DNA of 64,000 nt from a virus (IMGVR_UViG_3300009788_000098:21244-85243); one strand, 5' to 3'; counted from the stretch's first letter, positions 1 through 7,485 are shown. Numbers and translations are program-made. Notes: generated by a model not told the origin, from the letters alone.

Positions 1-65
1 GGTGAGGCTTGACCCTGTAACATAAAGTTGGTACAATTTATATATTCTAAACCTCGGAGGTAACA

Positions 66-347
66 ATGGAAAATCTTTTATTGTCAGTAAGTGGAATGAA
101 CGAATATGTAGTTTTGGGGATCGCAGCCTTTGTCGTATTCCTTGTTGTAAGGACACTCAATTTTTTTGGGTATCTCAGCACAGGAACAATGAAGCGCATT
201 GGAGTACTCGTTGGTAGTGCAGTAACGTCTAACATGCTGTGCGAGGCTGAGAAGGTCTTGAGCGCGGTTGTTATCGGGTTGCTGTCAGTTGGCTTCAATG
301 AGCTGGTGACATTTATCGGGAAGGTCAAGATAAGTAAAAAAGCGTAA
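66..347 (+). CDS. small two-helix membrane protein (holin-like, unassigned)
   Basis: A 93-residue protein with two hydrophobic stretches, about residues 15-37 and 65-87, joined by a short polar loop, and a lysine-rich C-terminus (KISKKA). A GGAGGT ribosome site sits 5 bases before the ATG. Size and topology resemble small phage holins, but there is no family signature and the endolysin is 9 kb away, so the role is open. It is the first gene of a run of small plus-strand accessory ORFs. Confidence 0.65.
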   Translation: MENLLLSVSGMNEYVVLGIAAFVVFLVVRTLNFFGYLSTGTMKRIGVLVGSAVTSNMLCEAEKVLSAVVIGLLSVGFNELVTFIGKVKISKKA

Positions 348-426
348 GAGTCGGCAGCAAGCTATTGGGTTTGCGGGTGTCCCTCAACACCCGCATTTTG
401 GCAAGAAGTTTAGGTAAGGAGAAGGC

Positions 427-594
427 ATGAAAGTCATCAAAGTCAACAATCTGCGTGAGATCAAGGGGAAAAGATTGCACGTTGTTACTTGCGATGATGT
501 CAAGCGTGCAGTACGCAGGTTTGAGCATGTGTATGGAAAGAAGCCGAAGGTGGTGTACGATACCCCTAATGGGTTCTGTATGGTGGTGGAGTAG
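427..594 (+). CDS. 55-residue basic protein of unknown function
   Basis: Starts MKVIKVNNLREIKGKRLHVV after an AAGGAGAAGGC ribosome site. The product is basic with no cysteines or membrane segment. Its TAG stop is followed directly by the ATG of the next gene, so the two are probably translationally coupled. No family recognised. Confidence 0.6.
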   Translation: MKVIKVNNLREIKGKRLHVVTCDDVKRAVRRFEHVYGKKPKVVYDTPNGFCMVVE

Positions 595-948
595 ATGAAA
601 ATAAACAAATGTGACTTTTGTGAGAGACCTACCATGATTCATTTTGTGCCCGTAATTGACGGCAAAGATAAAATTATGTGTATGGACTGTACTATCAATA
701 CACTGAATGAGTTGCTGAAAGAAGCTGAGAGACTGAAAGAACAATGTCGCTGGATACCTGTTAGCGAAAGAGTGCCTAAAAGTAGCACGACAATGGTTGC
801 TCTTATAAATATTTATGAGTGTGATTGGAATACAATTGGCTGGCTTGATGAGGAAGAGGATGAAGGGTGGGCGACAGACGGTGGATTTGTTCCATTAGGC
901 CATTTTACCCATTGGCAACCCCTACCACCGCCCCCGGAGGATGAGTAA
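595..948 (+). CDS. DUF551-type phage protein with N-terminal zinc knuckle
   Basis: 117 residues. The N-terminus has CDFC and CMDC pairs (a probable zinc knuckle), followed by a short coiled coil (LNELLKEAERLKEQ). The C-terminal half matches the DUF551 pattern: WIPVSERVP near residue 53, then THWQPLPPPP at the end. DUF551 proteins are common in phages and have no known function. The stop overlaps the next ATG (TAATG). Confidence 0.8.
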   Translation: MKINKCDFCERPTMIHFVPVIDGKDKIMCMDCTINTLNELLKEAERLKEQCRWIPVSERVPKSSTTMVALINIYECDWNTIGWLDEEEDEGWATDGGFVPLGHFTHWQPLPPPPEDE

Positions 949-1118
949 TGGGCAAGTTTGGTAAAGGCACACCAGAACAATTGTTATGGAAAGCAGTAAA
1001 GCAAGTCCAATATGGATATTACTGTGATAATTACTCACCAAACTATTCATGGGGAAGAGTAGTGCGAGCACTGTTGGCAATTATAGCACGCATTCATAGT
1101 GAGCATATAGATGATTGA
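948..1118 (+). CDS. 56-residue protein of unknown function
   Basis: Begins at the ATG of a TAATG overlap with the DUF551 gene and ends 8 bases inside the glycosyltransferase gene. The product is Tyr-rich in the middle with a hydrophobic stretch RALLAIIARI near the C-terminus. No family recognised; support is the tight overlap on both sides. Confidence 0.55.
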   Translation: MGKFGKGTPEQLLWKAVKQVQYGYYCDNYSPNYSWGRVVRALLAIIARIHSEHIDD

Positions 1119-1974
1119 CATTCTCCTCTGTGCCCCGACCTATCGTTCTAGTACCGCTGCAATACGGATGATAGAGTCACTGCATCACATTGATGCTAAC
1201 GTGCTGTGCTTCATAACGGGGTCGAGAGAGGATGAGGAATTGTTGGTCATTGCTGACTACCTGGTTGGCAAAGATTTTCCTGTCATTCTAGCGTGCGCGG
1301 AGCGCAATTGTGCTGCCTTCAACCAGGCATGGGGGTTCGTGTGGGCAGTGAACAACGGATTACATGCCAAGTACGTATGCTGGATAGATGATGATGTAGA
1401 ATTTGTGCACAATGATGTTGCCATAATGCAGGCAATTGAGGGTGCTGAACCGTTTTCGTTGTTGTCTCTAGCATTACCTTGTGAGCCGCGGGAAAAAAAC
1501 AATCCAATTGGCGCTGGGTGGTTGGATGCGTGTGGTATCGTTGCAAAGTTCGAGGATTGTGTGAAATATGGTGTGAGGGATTCACAACCTGAAGCACCAT
1601 GGATATTCTACACTGAAGTAGAGTACATGCACCGTATGTGTTACTTTACAAACAGACCTACAGCTTCAAGTGTGGGTTGTTATTACTTGCATTATCAGCG
1701 CACCGATGCAGACCTCATTGAGAAGCGGGCTGAGACTGAGGCGGAGGCTTTCCACTATGCTGGTCGTTTCTGGAAGGACAAGTTTGACATTGATGTTCAC
1801 ATAGACCCGATTGGAGACCCTGATGTTTGGGGTGAGTTGTGGGCATTGTGTAATACTGGGTATAACTATAACTTTGAGAAACATCTGATATTTGATGGGC
1901 GGTGGGTTGATTGGGAAGACATTTATAACAGTTATAATGTAGAGATATTAAGAGGAGTACAACAAGATGAGTGA
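1111..1974 (+). CDS. glycosyltransferase-like protein (GT-A fold)
   Basis: 287 residues, starting MIDILLCAPTYRS, typical of the first strand of GT-A/GT2 enzymes. CWIDDDVEF near residue 90-98 is a DxD-type metal and nucleotide-sugar site. A distal DxE-like acid region (WIFYTEVEYMHR) follows. It probably transfers a sugar from a nucleotide donor; the acceptor is unknown. It lies apart from the two sugar clusters, among small accessory ORFs. Confidence 0.75.
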   Translation: MIDILLCAPTYRSSTAAIRMIESLHHIDANVLCFITGSREDEELLVIADYLVGKDFPVILACAERNCAAFNQAWGFVWAVNNGLHAKYVCWIDDDVEFVHNDVAIMQAIEGAEPFSLLSLALPCEPREKNNPIGAGWLDACGIVAKFEDCVKYGVRDSQPEAPWIFYTEVEYMHRMCYFTNRPTASSVGCYYLHYQRTDADLIEKRAETEAEAFHYAGRFWKDKFDIDVHIDPIGDPDVWGELWALCNTGYNYNFEKHLIFDGRWVDWEDIYNSYNVEILRGVQQDE

Positions 1975-2170
1975 AAAAGTAAAATGTGTATCGGTTTATC
2001 TTGATGGTTGTTACGGATATACTGTGCCAGCAAATCCAAAGGATATAGCCTGTATGCTTGATGGCGAATTGGACGGCATAGACCTTGGTGATGATGTGGT
2101 CATAGAGCTAAAAGTTGTTGGATTTACACAAGATGAAATAGATAACTTTGGCGAATTCGCAGGCTGGTGA
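1967..2170 (+). CDS. 67-residue acidic protein of unknown function
   Basis: Overlaps the end of the glycosyltransferase gene by 8 bases, with an AAGAGGAG ribosome site inside that gene. The acidic product (DGELDGIDLGDDVVIEL) has no recognised domain. Its TGA stop overlaps a GTG start of the next gene (GTGA), suggesting coupling. Confidence 0.6.
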   Translation: MSEKVKCVSVYLDGCYGYTVPANPKDIACMLDGELDGIDLGDDVVIELKVVGFTQDEIDNFGEFAGW

Positions 2171-2445
2171 ACAAGGGATTGGGCAGAGATATATGGTGGT
2201 GGATGATTGAATATATGTCCTGCACAAACTGCAACAAGAATACGATGAAAGTTACTATAACAACTGGAACAAAAGTGTTAGATTGTGGCACACTAAACAA
2301 AATAACTATCTGTAAATTCTCTTGTGAAGAATGTGGATGTTTACACGGAACGACATCAGTAAGTATCCCAAACTCAATTCCAGAAGCAGATATAGTTTTT
2401 GACAACTACATTTGCCACGAGAATATTGAGATGTTGAGTGATTGA
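2167..2445 (+). CDS. zinc-ribbon protein of unknown function
   Basis: About 92 residues with CTNC and CEEC pairs about 30 residues apart, a probable zinc ribbon. The GTG start at 2167 overlaps the upstream stop (GTGA). An ATG at 2203 or 2215 is an alternative and would remove an odd tryptophan-rich N-terminus. The end overlaps the decayed methyltransferase fragment at 2438. Confidence 0.55.
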   Translation: MNKGLGRDIWWWMIEYMSCTNCNKNTMKVTITTGTKVLDCGTLNKITICKFSCEECGCLHGTTSVSIPNSIPEADIVFDNYICHENIEMLSD

Positions 2446-2596
2446 GCTTGAGAACGGTTTCCAGTTGCACTTGGGGGACTGCCTTGAGGTGATAAAGAAC
2501 TTGCCTAACGAGAGTGTTGATTTAATTGTAACTGATCCTCCATATGGAGATAGTAACAGGAGTGTAAAATGGCACAACCAAAGAGAATTATTATAG
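2438..2596 (+). pseudogene. decayed 5' fragment of a DNA methyltransferase
   Basis: Reading from GTG, codons 2-16 give IELENGFQLHLGDCL and codons 33-37 give DPPYG, the same N-terminus and motif IV position as the intact methyltransferases at 3631 and 5687. Homology stops right after DPPYGDS. The frame then runs out of homology into ACAGGAGTGTAA (2556-2567) just before the next gene. The SAM-binding motif I and the rest of the enzyme are missing, so this cannot be an active methylase. Confidence 0.8.
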
Positions 2597-2988
2597 AGTA
2601 CGATAATGGGTGTGCGGATGTAATCGACCTTTTTGAGGGCTGCTATAGTATGGACTGGGGGTATGGAGAGATTGGAGGGTATCGGAACGTTGAAGGCATA
2701 ATGAGGTTTGTCATAAGAGGCACTGGCAGATTTCTTCGCAAACAAAAAGGTGACAAGTATTCTTGTAATCGGAAGGAAGAAACTATGAACGAAAAATTAA
2801 ACTTGAACAATTATTCAGAACTGTTTTTCAAAGTTCCAGTTGATAGCAAGATGACTTATGACGAAGCCAAACGACTTGTTGGCTGTATTTTGTACATAGA
2901 GGGAGGCGACGCGCTTGAGGTCACTTCTATTAGCGATGATGACGATTTCGTTTATATAAATGTGGAGAAAATAGATGAAGATAACTGA
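2569..2988 (+). CDS. 139-residue protein of unknown function
   Basis: Starts MAQPKRIIIEYDNG, 1 base after the ACAGGAGTGTAA segment that supplies its GGAG site. It may be two fused modules: an internal ATG at about residue 73 (MNEKLNLNNYSELF) has its own AAGGAAG site. The C-terminal half (SKMTYDEAKRLVGCILYIEG) is acidic. No family recognised. Confidence 0.55.
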   Translation: MAQPKRIIIEYDNGCADVIDLFEGCYSMDWGYGEIGGYRNVEGIMRFVIRGTGRFLRKQKGDKYSCNRKEETMNEKLNLNNYSELFFKVPVDSKMTYDEAKRLVGCILYIEGGDALEVTSISDDDDFVYINVEKIDEDN

Positions 2989-3142
2989 CATCAAGGTCGT
3001 TGACATTGATATTCCGTTCTTGAGGTGGGTTGGGATACTTATAAAAGTGACACTTGCTTCATTAGTAGTGTCAGTCATTGTGTTTGGTGTGCTGACAGTG
3101 CTGTTAGTTGCTGGCACGGTGTTTCTTGCGATGCTGGTATGA
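2975..3142 (+). CDS. single-pass membrane microprotein, 55 residues
   Basis: Overlaps the end of the previous gene by 14 bases. A polar N-terminus (MKITDIKVVDIDIP) precedes a hydrophobic span, residues 19-54. One of several short membrane peptides scattered through the plus-strand region. Function unknown. Confidence 0.55.
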   Translation: MKITDIKVVDIDIPFLRWVGILIKVTLASLVVSVIVFGVLTVLLVAGTVFLAMLV

Positions 3143-3161
3143 CTAGACTTCAGTAAAGTCC

Positions 3162-3190
3162 TTGACAAGAACACAGATTAATGGTATACT
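3162..3190 (+). promoter_or_regulatory. sigma70-type promoter
   Basis: TTGACA at 3162-3167, 17-base spacer, TATACT at 3185-3190. It lies upstream of the GTG-started gene at 3228, which has a GAAAGGAG ribosome site. Near-consensus on both boxes. Confidence 0.8.
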
Positions 3191-3227
3191 GTGTATAGAA
3201 ATATCCAACTAGTGAAAGGAGAAAGTT

Positions 3228-3602
3228 GTGAAAATTAGCAATAAATCACAGACCATACTCAAAGAAACGTTTGCTCAATACAAAGATGCAGACCCAGTAG
3301 ATTTCGGCATAAGCAAAACCCTATATGACCGTGCGGTGTTCCACATCTACCCTGTTGGAGATACCCTAAACGATGAGAACGAGGAATCAGCGGGCTACAC
3401 AACCTGTCTGCTGTTCGACCTCCATATTTATGACACTAAGAACATGCAAAAATACATACTATCCAACAGAGACGGTATAGACTTCATCGGTTTCGAGAAC
3501 GTAAAAGTCCACGTATTCAAAGACCAAAGCACGATGATTGCGGTGGACGTAGAGGAAATACAAATATGTAATCTCAAGCTAGTAACGGTAACTCACACAT
3601 GA
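3228..3602 (+). CDS. 124-residue protein of unknown function
   Basis: GTG start 8 bases after AAAGGAG, behind the promoter at 3162. The product (MKISNKSQTILKETFAQY...) is soluble, acidic, mostly predicted beta, with no recognised motif. It is the first gene of a transcript that probably includes the methyltransferase at 3631. Confidence 0.6.
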   Translation: MKISNKSQTILKETFAQYKDADPVDFGISKTLYDRAVFHIYPVGDTLNDENEESAGYTTCLLFDLHIYDTKNMQKYILSNRDGIDFIGFENVKVHVFKDQSTMIAVDVEEIQICNLKLVTVTHT

Positions 3603-3630
3603 GTGCAATAATTATAAAACGGACAACAAT

Positions 3631-4371
3631 ATGATTGAACTTAAAAATGGCTTCCATTTGCATCACGGGAATTGTCTTGAAACGACAACACGAATGCCAA
3701 ATAAAAGCATTGATCTGATAATAACTGATCCTCCCTATGGAGACAGCTACAAAAGTTGTTATCAGAATTATGACAATAGGGGAACAATACCCGTGAGAAT
3801 TGAGCGTGAAGATTATTTTCAAGAAATAGAAGGTGACGAAGAGGTTCCTACCGAGTATTTAATTGAATGTTATAGATTACTAAAAGATGCTTCTGCCATC
3901 TACATTTTTTGCAAATGGAACAAATGGCATATTCTTTTCCCCGCTGTAGAACAAGCAGGTTTCAAGATAAAGAATATGATTGTGATGAACAAAAACAATC
4001 ATGGAATGGGGGATTTGAAGGGTAGCTATGCCCCCAAGCATGAGCTTGTAATGTTTGCTACTAAAGGAAAGCATATTCTAAGGTACAAGATGCGACCTAA
4101 AGATGTAATAAGAGCAAAGGTTCTATACAGTGGCTCAAGAAGATTACATCCTAACCAAAAGCCTGTAGAGTGGATAATACCATTTATTTTACATTCATCA
4201 GATGAAAGCGACACGATACTAGATTTGTATATGGGTTCTGGGACAACTGGCGAAGCATGTGTCAACACCGCCAGGAATTTCGTGGGTATTGAGAAAGAGA
4301 AGAAATACTTTGATATAGCGGTAAAGCGCATCCGAAAAGCGCAAATGCAACCGTTGCTATTCCAACCTTAA
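3631..4371 (+). CDS. DNA adenine-N6/cytosine-N4 methyltransferase (beta-class order)
   Basis: 246 residues. Motif IV DPPYG at residues 33-37 is followed by a variable target-recognition region and then motif I, DLYMGSGTTGEA, near residue 190. The order IV-TRD-I fits beta-class amino-methyltransferases. It ends with AQMQPLLFQP, almost the same tail as the methylases at 5687 and 41937. It probably protects phage DNA from host restriction. No restriction partner is adjacent. Confidence 0.9.
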   Translation: MIELKNGFHLHHGNCLETTTRMPNKSIDLIITDPPYGDSYKSCYQNYDNRGTIPVRIEREDYFQEIEGDEEVPTEYLIECYRLLKDASAIYIFCKWNKWHILFPAVEQAGFKIKNMIVMNKNNHGMGDLKGSYAPKHELVMFATKGKHILRYKMRPKDVIRAKVLYSGSRRLHPNQKPVEWIIPFILHSSDESDTILDLYMGSGTTGEACVNTARNFVGIEKEKKYFDIAVKRIRKAQMQPLLFQP

Positions 4372-4455
4372 CAACTCCAACTCCTCTGGAATATTTAAGA
4401 TTAGAAGTGCATTTTCACCCTGTGCAGATGGGCAAGAATGGGGTAGAATACGTGT

Positions 4456-4575
4456 ACTATGAAAAGCAGTAAGGCAATGTCGATAACTATTGAAAGTTCC
4501 CCGTGTCCGTGGTCTGGCAAGGTCGCCCCTTACCTTACTGCTTTGGCCTTCTGACCACGAACAAGGGGAATTTGC
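4456..4575 (+). ncRNA. candidate structured RNA: large H-type pseudoknot upstream of the Rep-like gene
   Basis: Helix P1 is 11 perfect base pairs, 4464-4474 with 4533-4543 (AAGCAGTAAGG/CCTTACTGCTT). Helix P2 joins the P1 loop to the downstream flank: GTGGTC 4509-4514 with GACCAC 4553-4558, TTCCCC 4497-4502 with GGGGAA 4565-4570, AAA 4493-4495 with TTT 4571-4573, with a 6x6 internal loop and one bulged G. The order P1-P2-P1'-P2' is a pseudoknot. A TAGAAT -10 box at 4444-4449 (no good -35) would start transcription near 4456. It could be a riboregulator of the gene at 4621, an independent RNA, or an origin structure. Confidence 0.6.
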
Positions 4576-4620
4576 TTATTGATTTTAGTCCCAACAGGAA
4601 GGAGATAGGGAGTATTTTTT

Positions 4621-5568
4621 ATGGAAATGGTAAAAGAAGAGTTCAATTTGGTGGAGTTGCTGGAGGGCAGCTACGGTGACTATCGGGAGGCGGAGCCAGA
4701 ACCAGACAACTGGTTTGACTTATTGGATGACCGCGTCTTTGAGGTTACCAGTGATATGGAAGACGCTCTCAGAGACATGGACAGACGGAAAGAGCTGGAT
4801 GAACGGCGTTTATCTCGTATAGCTGACTGTGGGAACTGGGCTTATTGGTTTGATCCGCACGCCGGGTCAATGAAAACGTATAAGTTTCGTTGTGACCTGT
4901 TCCGTGAGTGTCCAAAGTGCTTGGAGCAGAGAGCTAAGGCTGAATTCAAGCAGTGGCGAAAGGTAATGTACGAGCCAGTTGCCCACTTCACAATGGATAG
5001 TGGTGAAACGGATAGTTGGCTACGTAAAGCTGGCGCAAAGAAGAGTGATTATGTCAGATACCCACAGAAAGACGGGACTGATGTGTTACTCGTGCAAAGA
5101 GATTTAATTCCTGACGCATCACTCGTCGGCCCTGAATGGTATCACCAACAGGATTGGACAAAGATTATGGACACGCCTGAAGGTCGTAACCGTTCTGGAA
5201 CGCTGCACGCTGGCCCACCCCCAAGTGGTAAGGAAGAGTACACGGTTATCACGACCATGCAATTCCTCACAACCGCTGATTGGGTAGTGACAGCAGAAGC
5301 TATGCGACAGGTCATTGAGGACACAGGACATTATCGCCCTACAGAACCTCAACATGTTGTATCTTGTCTCACAGATCGCACGAACAAGACTGTTGCGAAG
5401 CTTTTAGCTGCTGGCTATGAGATCACGATCTACAAGAAGAAGTTCAAGCTGATACACAGTAAGATTTCGTGGGATAATATAGATATACATACGGAAAATC
5501 TTACCAAAGTTCCGCTTCATGTATTGCACAAAAGACGGCAAAAACGGCTCGTCGCAGGTCTAATCTAG
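4621..5568 (+). CDS. Rep-like zinc-finger protein (putative replication initiator)
   Basis: 315 residues. A cysteine cluster, C70, C91, C97 and C100 (RCDLFRECPKCLEQRAKAEF), resembles the zinc finger found near the N-terminus of rolling-circle plasmid/phage Rep proteins. I do not see a clear HUH motif or a catalytic tyrosine motif, so the assignment is tentative. The ATG is about 10 bases from AAGGAGAT. Upstream is the pseudoknot, which could regulate it or mark an origin. Alternative: an uncharacterised phage zinc protein. Confidence 0.5.
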   Translation: MEMVKEEFNLVELLEGSYGDYREAEPEPDNWFDLLDDRVFEVTSDMEDALRDMDRRKELDERRLSRIADCGNWAYWFDPHAGSMKTYKFRCDLFRECPKCLEQRAKAEFKQWRKVMYEPVAHFTMDSGETDSWLRKAGAKKSDYVRYPQKDGTDVLLVQRDLIPDASLVGPEWYHQQDWTKIMDTPEGRNRSGTLHAGPPPSGKEEYTVITTMQFLTTADWVVTAEAMRQVIEDTGHYRPTEPQHVVSCLTDRTNKTVAKLLAAGYEITIYKKKFKLIHSKISWDNIDIHTENLTKVPLHVLHKRRQKRLVAGLI

Positions 5569-5577
5569 CAAATTAGC

Positions 5578-5614
5578 CTACTTAGTCCATAAGTAGCGAT
5601 AGTTGAAGGTCAAC
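5578..5614 (+). other. two short hairpins between the Rep-like gene and the methyltransferase
   Basis: CTACTTA 5578-5584 pairs with TAAGTAG 5590-5596 (7 bp, 5-base loop), followed by GTTGA 5602-5606 with TCAAC 5610-5614 (loop AGG). No T-run follows, so a classical intrinsic terminator is unlikely. They may stabilise the 3' end of the upstream message. Confidence 0.4.
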
Positions 5615-5651
5615 CGATGGTGGAAAGTAACAGGGAGATAGGTAAACTGAC

Positions 5652-5680
5652 TTGCATATTTTGTCAAGATATGGTATTAT
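5652..5680 (+). promoter_or_regulatory. promoter of the 5687 methyltransferase (predicted leaderless)
   Basis: TTGCAT 5652-5657, 17-base spacer, TATTAT 5675-5680. The ATG lies 6 bases after the -10 box, so transcription should start at or next to the start codon. No Shine-Dalgarno is present. The block from TGTCAAGAT to TAGTGTA recurs almost unchanged at about 7117-7141. Confidence 0.75.
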
Positions 5681-5686
5681 AGTGTA

Positions 5687-6319
5687 ATGATTGAATTAGA
5701 TAGTGGTTTCCAATTGCATTTGGGAGATTGTTTACAAATTATGAAGGGTATGCCTGGTGGTTCTGTGGATGCGGTGGTTACCGACCCGCCGTATGGAATA
5801 GGACGAGTATGGAAAGGCGGTGCTTCATGTGGTTGGGCATCCGCACAGAAACAGACATCCAAAAGGAACGAATGGGATGATAAACCACCCTCAAAAGAAG
5901 TATTTGATACTATTCTGTCCACTGGCAACACGGTGATTATATGGGGCGGGAATTACTTTGAATTGCCTACATCTCGCGGGTGGCTTGTATGGGTAAAGCC
6001 AGAGAGGGGCTTCACATTATCCGAGGCTGAGTTAGCATGGACTAATATGGATATGCCAATGAGAGTATTTGAGCATCGGCGCTCTGATAGAGGGCGTGTC
6101 CATCCTACACAGAAACCGCTTGGTTTAATGAAGTGGTGTATAACAAAATACACAAAAGAGAGCGACACCGTCCTCGATCCCTTTATGGGCAGTGGAACAA
6201 CGGGAGTAGCCTGTCACTTGACGGGACGTAACTTTATCGGCATTGAAATTGATCCTGATTACTTTGCCATAGCAGAGAAACGCATTCGAGAAGTGCAGAT
6301 GCAACCGTTATTATTTTGA
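5687..6319 (+). CDS. DNA adenine-N6/cytosine-N4 methyltransferase
   Basis: 210 residues, shorter than its paralogue at 3631. Motif IV DPPYG is at residues 33-37 and motif I LDPFMGSGTTGVA is near the C-terminus, then NFIGIEIDPDYF and the shared tail QMQPLLF. Beta-class motif order. Expressed from its own promoter without an untranslated leader. The first 16 residues (MIELDSGFQLHLGDCL) are nearly the same as in three other loci in the window, so the N-terminal module has been copied repeatedly. Confidence 0.9.
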   Translation: MIELDSGFQLHLGDCLQIMKGMPGGSVDAVVTDPPYGIGRVWKGGASCGWASAQKQTSKRNEWDDKPPSKEVFDTILSTGNTVIIWGGNYFELPTSRGWLVWVKPERGFTLSEAELAWTNMDMPMRVFEHRRSDRGRVHPTQKPLGLMKWCITKYTKESDTVLDPFMGSGTTGVACHLTGRNFIGIEIDPDYFAIAEKRIREVQMQPLLF

Positions 6320-6330
6320 AAGGAGAAGTT

Positions 6331-6534
6331 ATGAACGTTATGAACGGAGGATACCCAATGCCAGATGAATTTGACCCCGATAACCTAGATACTGATAGAC
6401 AGTTGACAGAGGTACTGGAAGAACAGAACAAAGAATTGAAAGCCGAGGTTGAGAGGCTGAAGAAATTATTGAAAGAAGCAATTTATCGCACCGATGCGCC
6501 TGCTGGTGAAGATTGTCTAGGGTGGCAAGGCTAA
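6331..6534 (+). CDS. short coiled-coil protein
   Basis: 67 residues from the ATG at 6331, 6 bases after AAAGGAG. An ATG at 6358 has its own GGAGG and is an alternative. The centre is a coiled coil (LEEQNKELKAEVERLKKLLK). Similar coiled-coil segments occur in the ORFs at 595 and 6708. No function known. Confidence 0.55.
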   Translation: MNVMNGGYPMPDEFDPDNLDTDRQLTEVLEEQNKELKAEVERLKKLLKEAIYRTDAPAGEDCLGWQG

Positions 6535-6546
6535 AGAGTGGCGGAA

Positions 6547-6663
6547 ATGAATCCTATATTTGCCTACATAATTACAGTTGCCGTGTGTAGTATAATATTC
6601 ACCGTGCTTCTCACCATCTTCATTTATTGCGGCCTTGAAGAAGACTGGGGAGATTGGGATTGA
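6547..6663 (+). CDS. 38-residue single-pass membrane peptide
   Basis: MNPIFAYIITVAVCSIIFTV begins one membrane span to about residue 28, then an acidic tail EEDWGDWD. The stop is immediately followed by the ATG of the methyltransferase remnant at 6664. Too short for homology claims. Confidence 0.45.
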   Translation: MNPIFAYIITVAVCSIIFTVLLTIFIYCGLEEDWGDWD

Positions 6664-6711
6664 ATGGTTGAACTAGAGAACGGATTTCAGTTGTACAGGA
6701 GTGTAAGATGA
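6664..6711 (+). pseudogene. second decayed methyltransferase start (16 codons)
   Basis: ATG-started frame MVELENGFQL matches the first ten residues of the methyltransferases at 3631 and 5687 and the fragment at 2438. It then jumps to ACAGGAGTGTAA (6695-6706) and stops over the start of the next gene. The same 12-base junction ends the other fragment at 2567, again 1 base before an ATG. Confidence 0.7.
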
Positions 6712-7073
6712 GGATACCGATAAAAGCGTTGAAGGAGATTGCAAAGAAATATAGCCTTTCTCACATTATTTTATTTGCTTATCACCCGAATAGTAAAGAA
6801 CACCATATCGCCTCTTATGGCAAATCACTGGAGGGGTGTTCCCAAGCAGCAGATTTTAGCAATACGTTAAGGGAAGCGCTAGGATGGCCTGAAGCATTAC
6901 TTGTACAACCATCACGAGTAAAGAAATTGCAAGTCGAGGTTGAGGGGTTGAAGGAATTATTAAAACAAGTTGCTCAGCATGTTAGTACTGATAATATTGG
7001 AGCCGGGTCAGCTTTAGTTTGTGACACTCTTCAAAAATTGATGAGAGACAATTATTTTTATGAACAAAAATAG
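6708..7073 (+). CDS. 121-residue protein of unknown function
   Basis: Starts MRIPIKALKEIAKKYSLSHI over the stop of the methyltransferase remnant. A coiled-coil segment (KKLQVEVEGLKELLKQV) sits in the C-terminal half. The first half, with conserved-looking HIILFAYHPNSKEHHIASYG, resembles small soluble phage proteins, but I cannot name a family. Confidence 0.6.
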   Translation: MRIPIKALKEIAKKYSLSHIILFAYHPNSKEHHIASYGKSLEGCSQAADFSNTLREALGWPEALLVQPSRVKKLQVEVEGLKELLKQVAQHVSTDNIGAGSALVCDTLQKLMRDNYFYEQK

Positions 7074-7093
7074 CTTCTGATACCCGGAAGGAA
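7066..7093 (+). repeat. 28-bp direct repeat, copy 1
   Basis: AAAAATAGCTTCTGATACCC followed by GGAAGGAA, identical to 8833-8860. Both copies span the stop codon (TAG) of an ORF and the following ribosome-site region. It looks like a recombination joint between accessory cassettes. Confidence 0.85.
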
Positions 7094-7106
7094 GTGAGTG
7101 GCTTGC

Positions 7107-7135
7107 TTGACACAACTGTCAAGATGTGGTATTAT
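7107..7135 (+). promoter_or_regulatory. sigma70-type promoter
   Basis: TTGACA 7107-7112, 17-base spacer, TATTAT 7130-7135. It drives the leader and small genes from 7297. The spacer and -10 region match the promoter at 5652 almost base for base, so the two are duplicates. Confidence 0.85.
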
Positions 7136-7141
7136 AGTGTA

Positions 7142-7275
7142 GCATATGATATAAAGCGGTAACCACACCGTCAAGTGGGTGGAAAGCCCACACCTCCCCC
7201 TTACCCTGTTGGGAATTGGATGGCAGTTATAGTAGCTTACTGAGTGCGAACCTCAACCATCCAACTACAAGGACA
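7142..7275 (+). ncRNA. structured 5' leader or small RNA
   Basis: About 150 bases lie between the promoter at 7107 and the gene at 7297, with no ORF but clear pairing. GTGGGT 7175-7180 pairs with GCCCAC 7186-7191 over a GGAAA loop, GGTAA 7158-7162 with TTACC 7201-7205, and TTGGATGG 7216-7223 with CCATCCAA 7257-7264. Like the element at 4456 it has an AAGC-GTAA block and a CCCCTTACC block. It may be a riboregulator of the zinc-ribbon genes downstream. Confidence 0.45.
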
Positions 7276-7296
7276 CCGTTGAACGAAGGAGAAACC

Positions 7297-7485
7297 ATGA
7301 TTGACTTGCAATATGTACACAAATGTCCACGATGTAATAATCTTTACTCTGATGAACGATTGTGGGAGCTTATTACAAATATGAAAACACCCGATGCTCT
7401 CATAAAAGAGTATAAGATTGACGCATGTCCTGTATGTGTTGTAACAAAAGGCATTATAAAGGTAGTGAAATCATTTCAGGAATGA
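7297..7485 (+). CDS. 62-residue zinc-ribbon protein
   Basis: Start MIDLQYVHKCPRCNNLY, 6 bases after GAAGGAG. CPRC and CPVC pairs form a probable zinc ribbon. First gene after the structured leader; the next gene follows after 11 bases. Function unknown. Confidence 0.6.
   Translation: MIDLQYVHKCPRCNNLYSDERLWELITNMKTPDALIKEYKIDACPVCVVTKGIIKVVKSFQE

Noticed and set aside
4621-5568. Confident rolling-circle Rep (HUH) assignment
   Set aside because: The zinc-finger-like cysteines fit, but no HUH pair or catalytic tyrosine motif was seen, so it is kept as Rep-like only.
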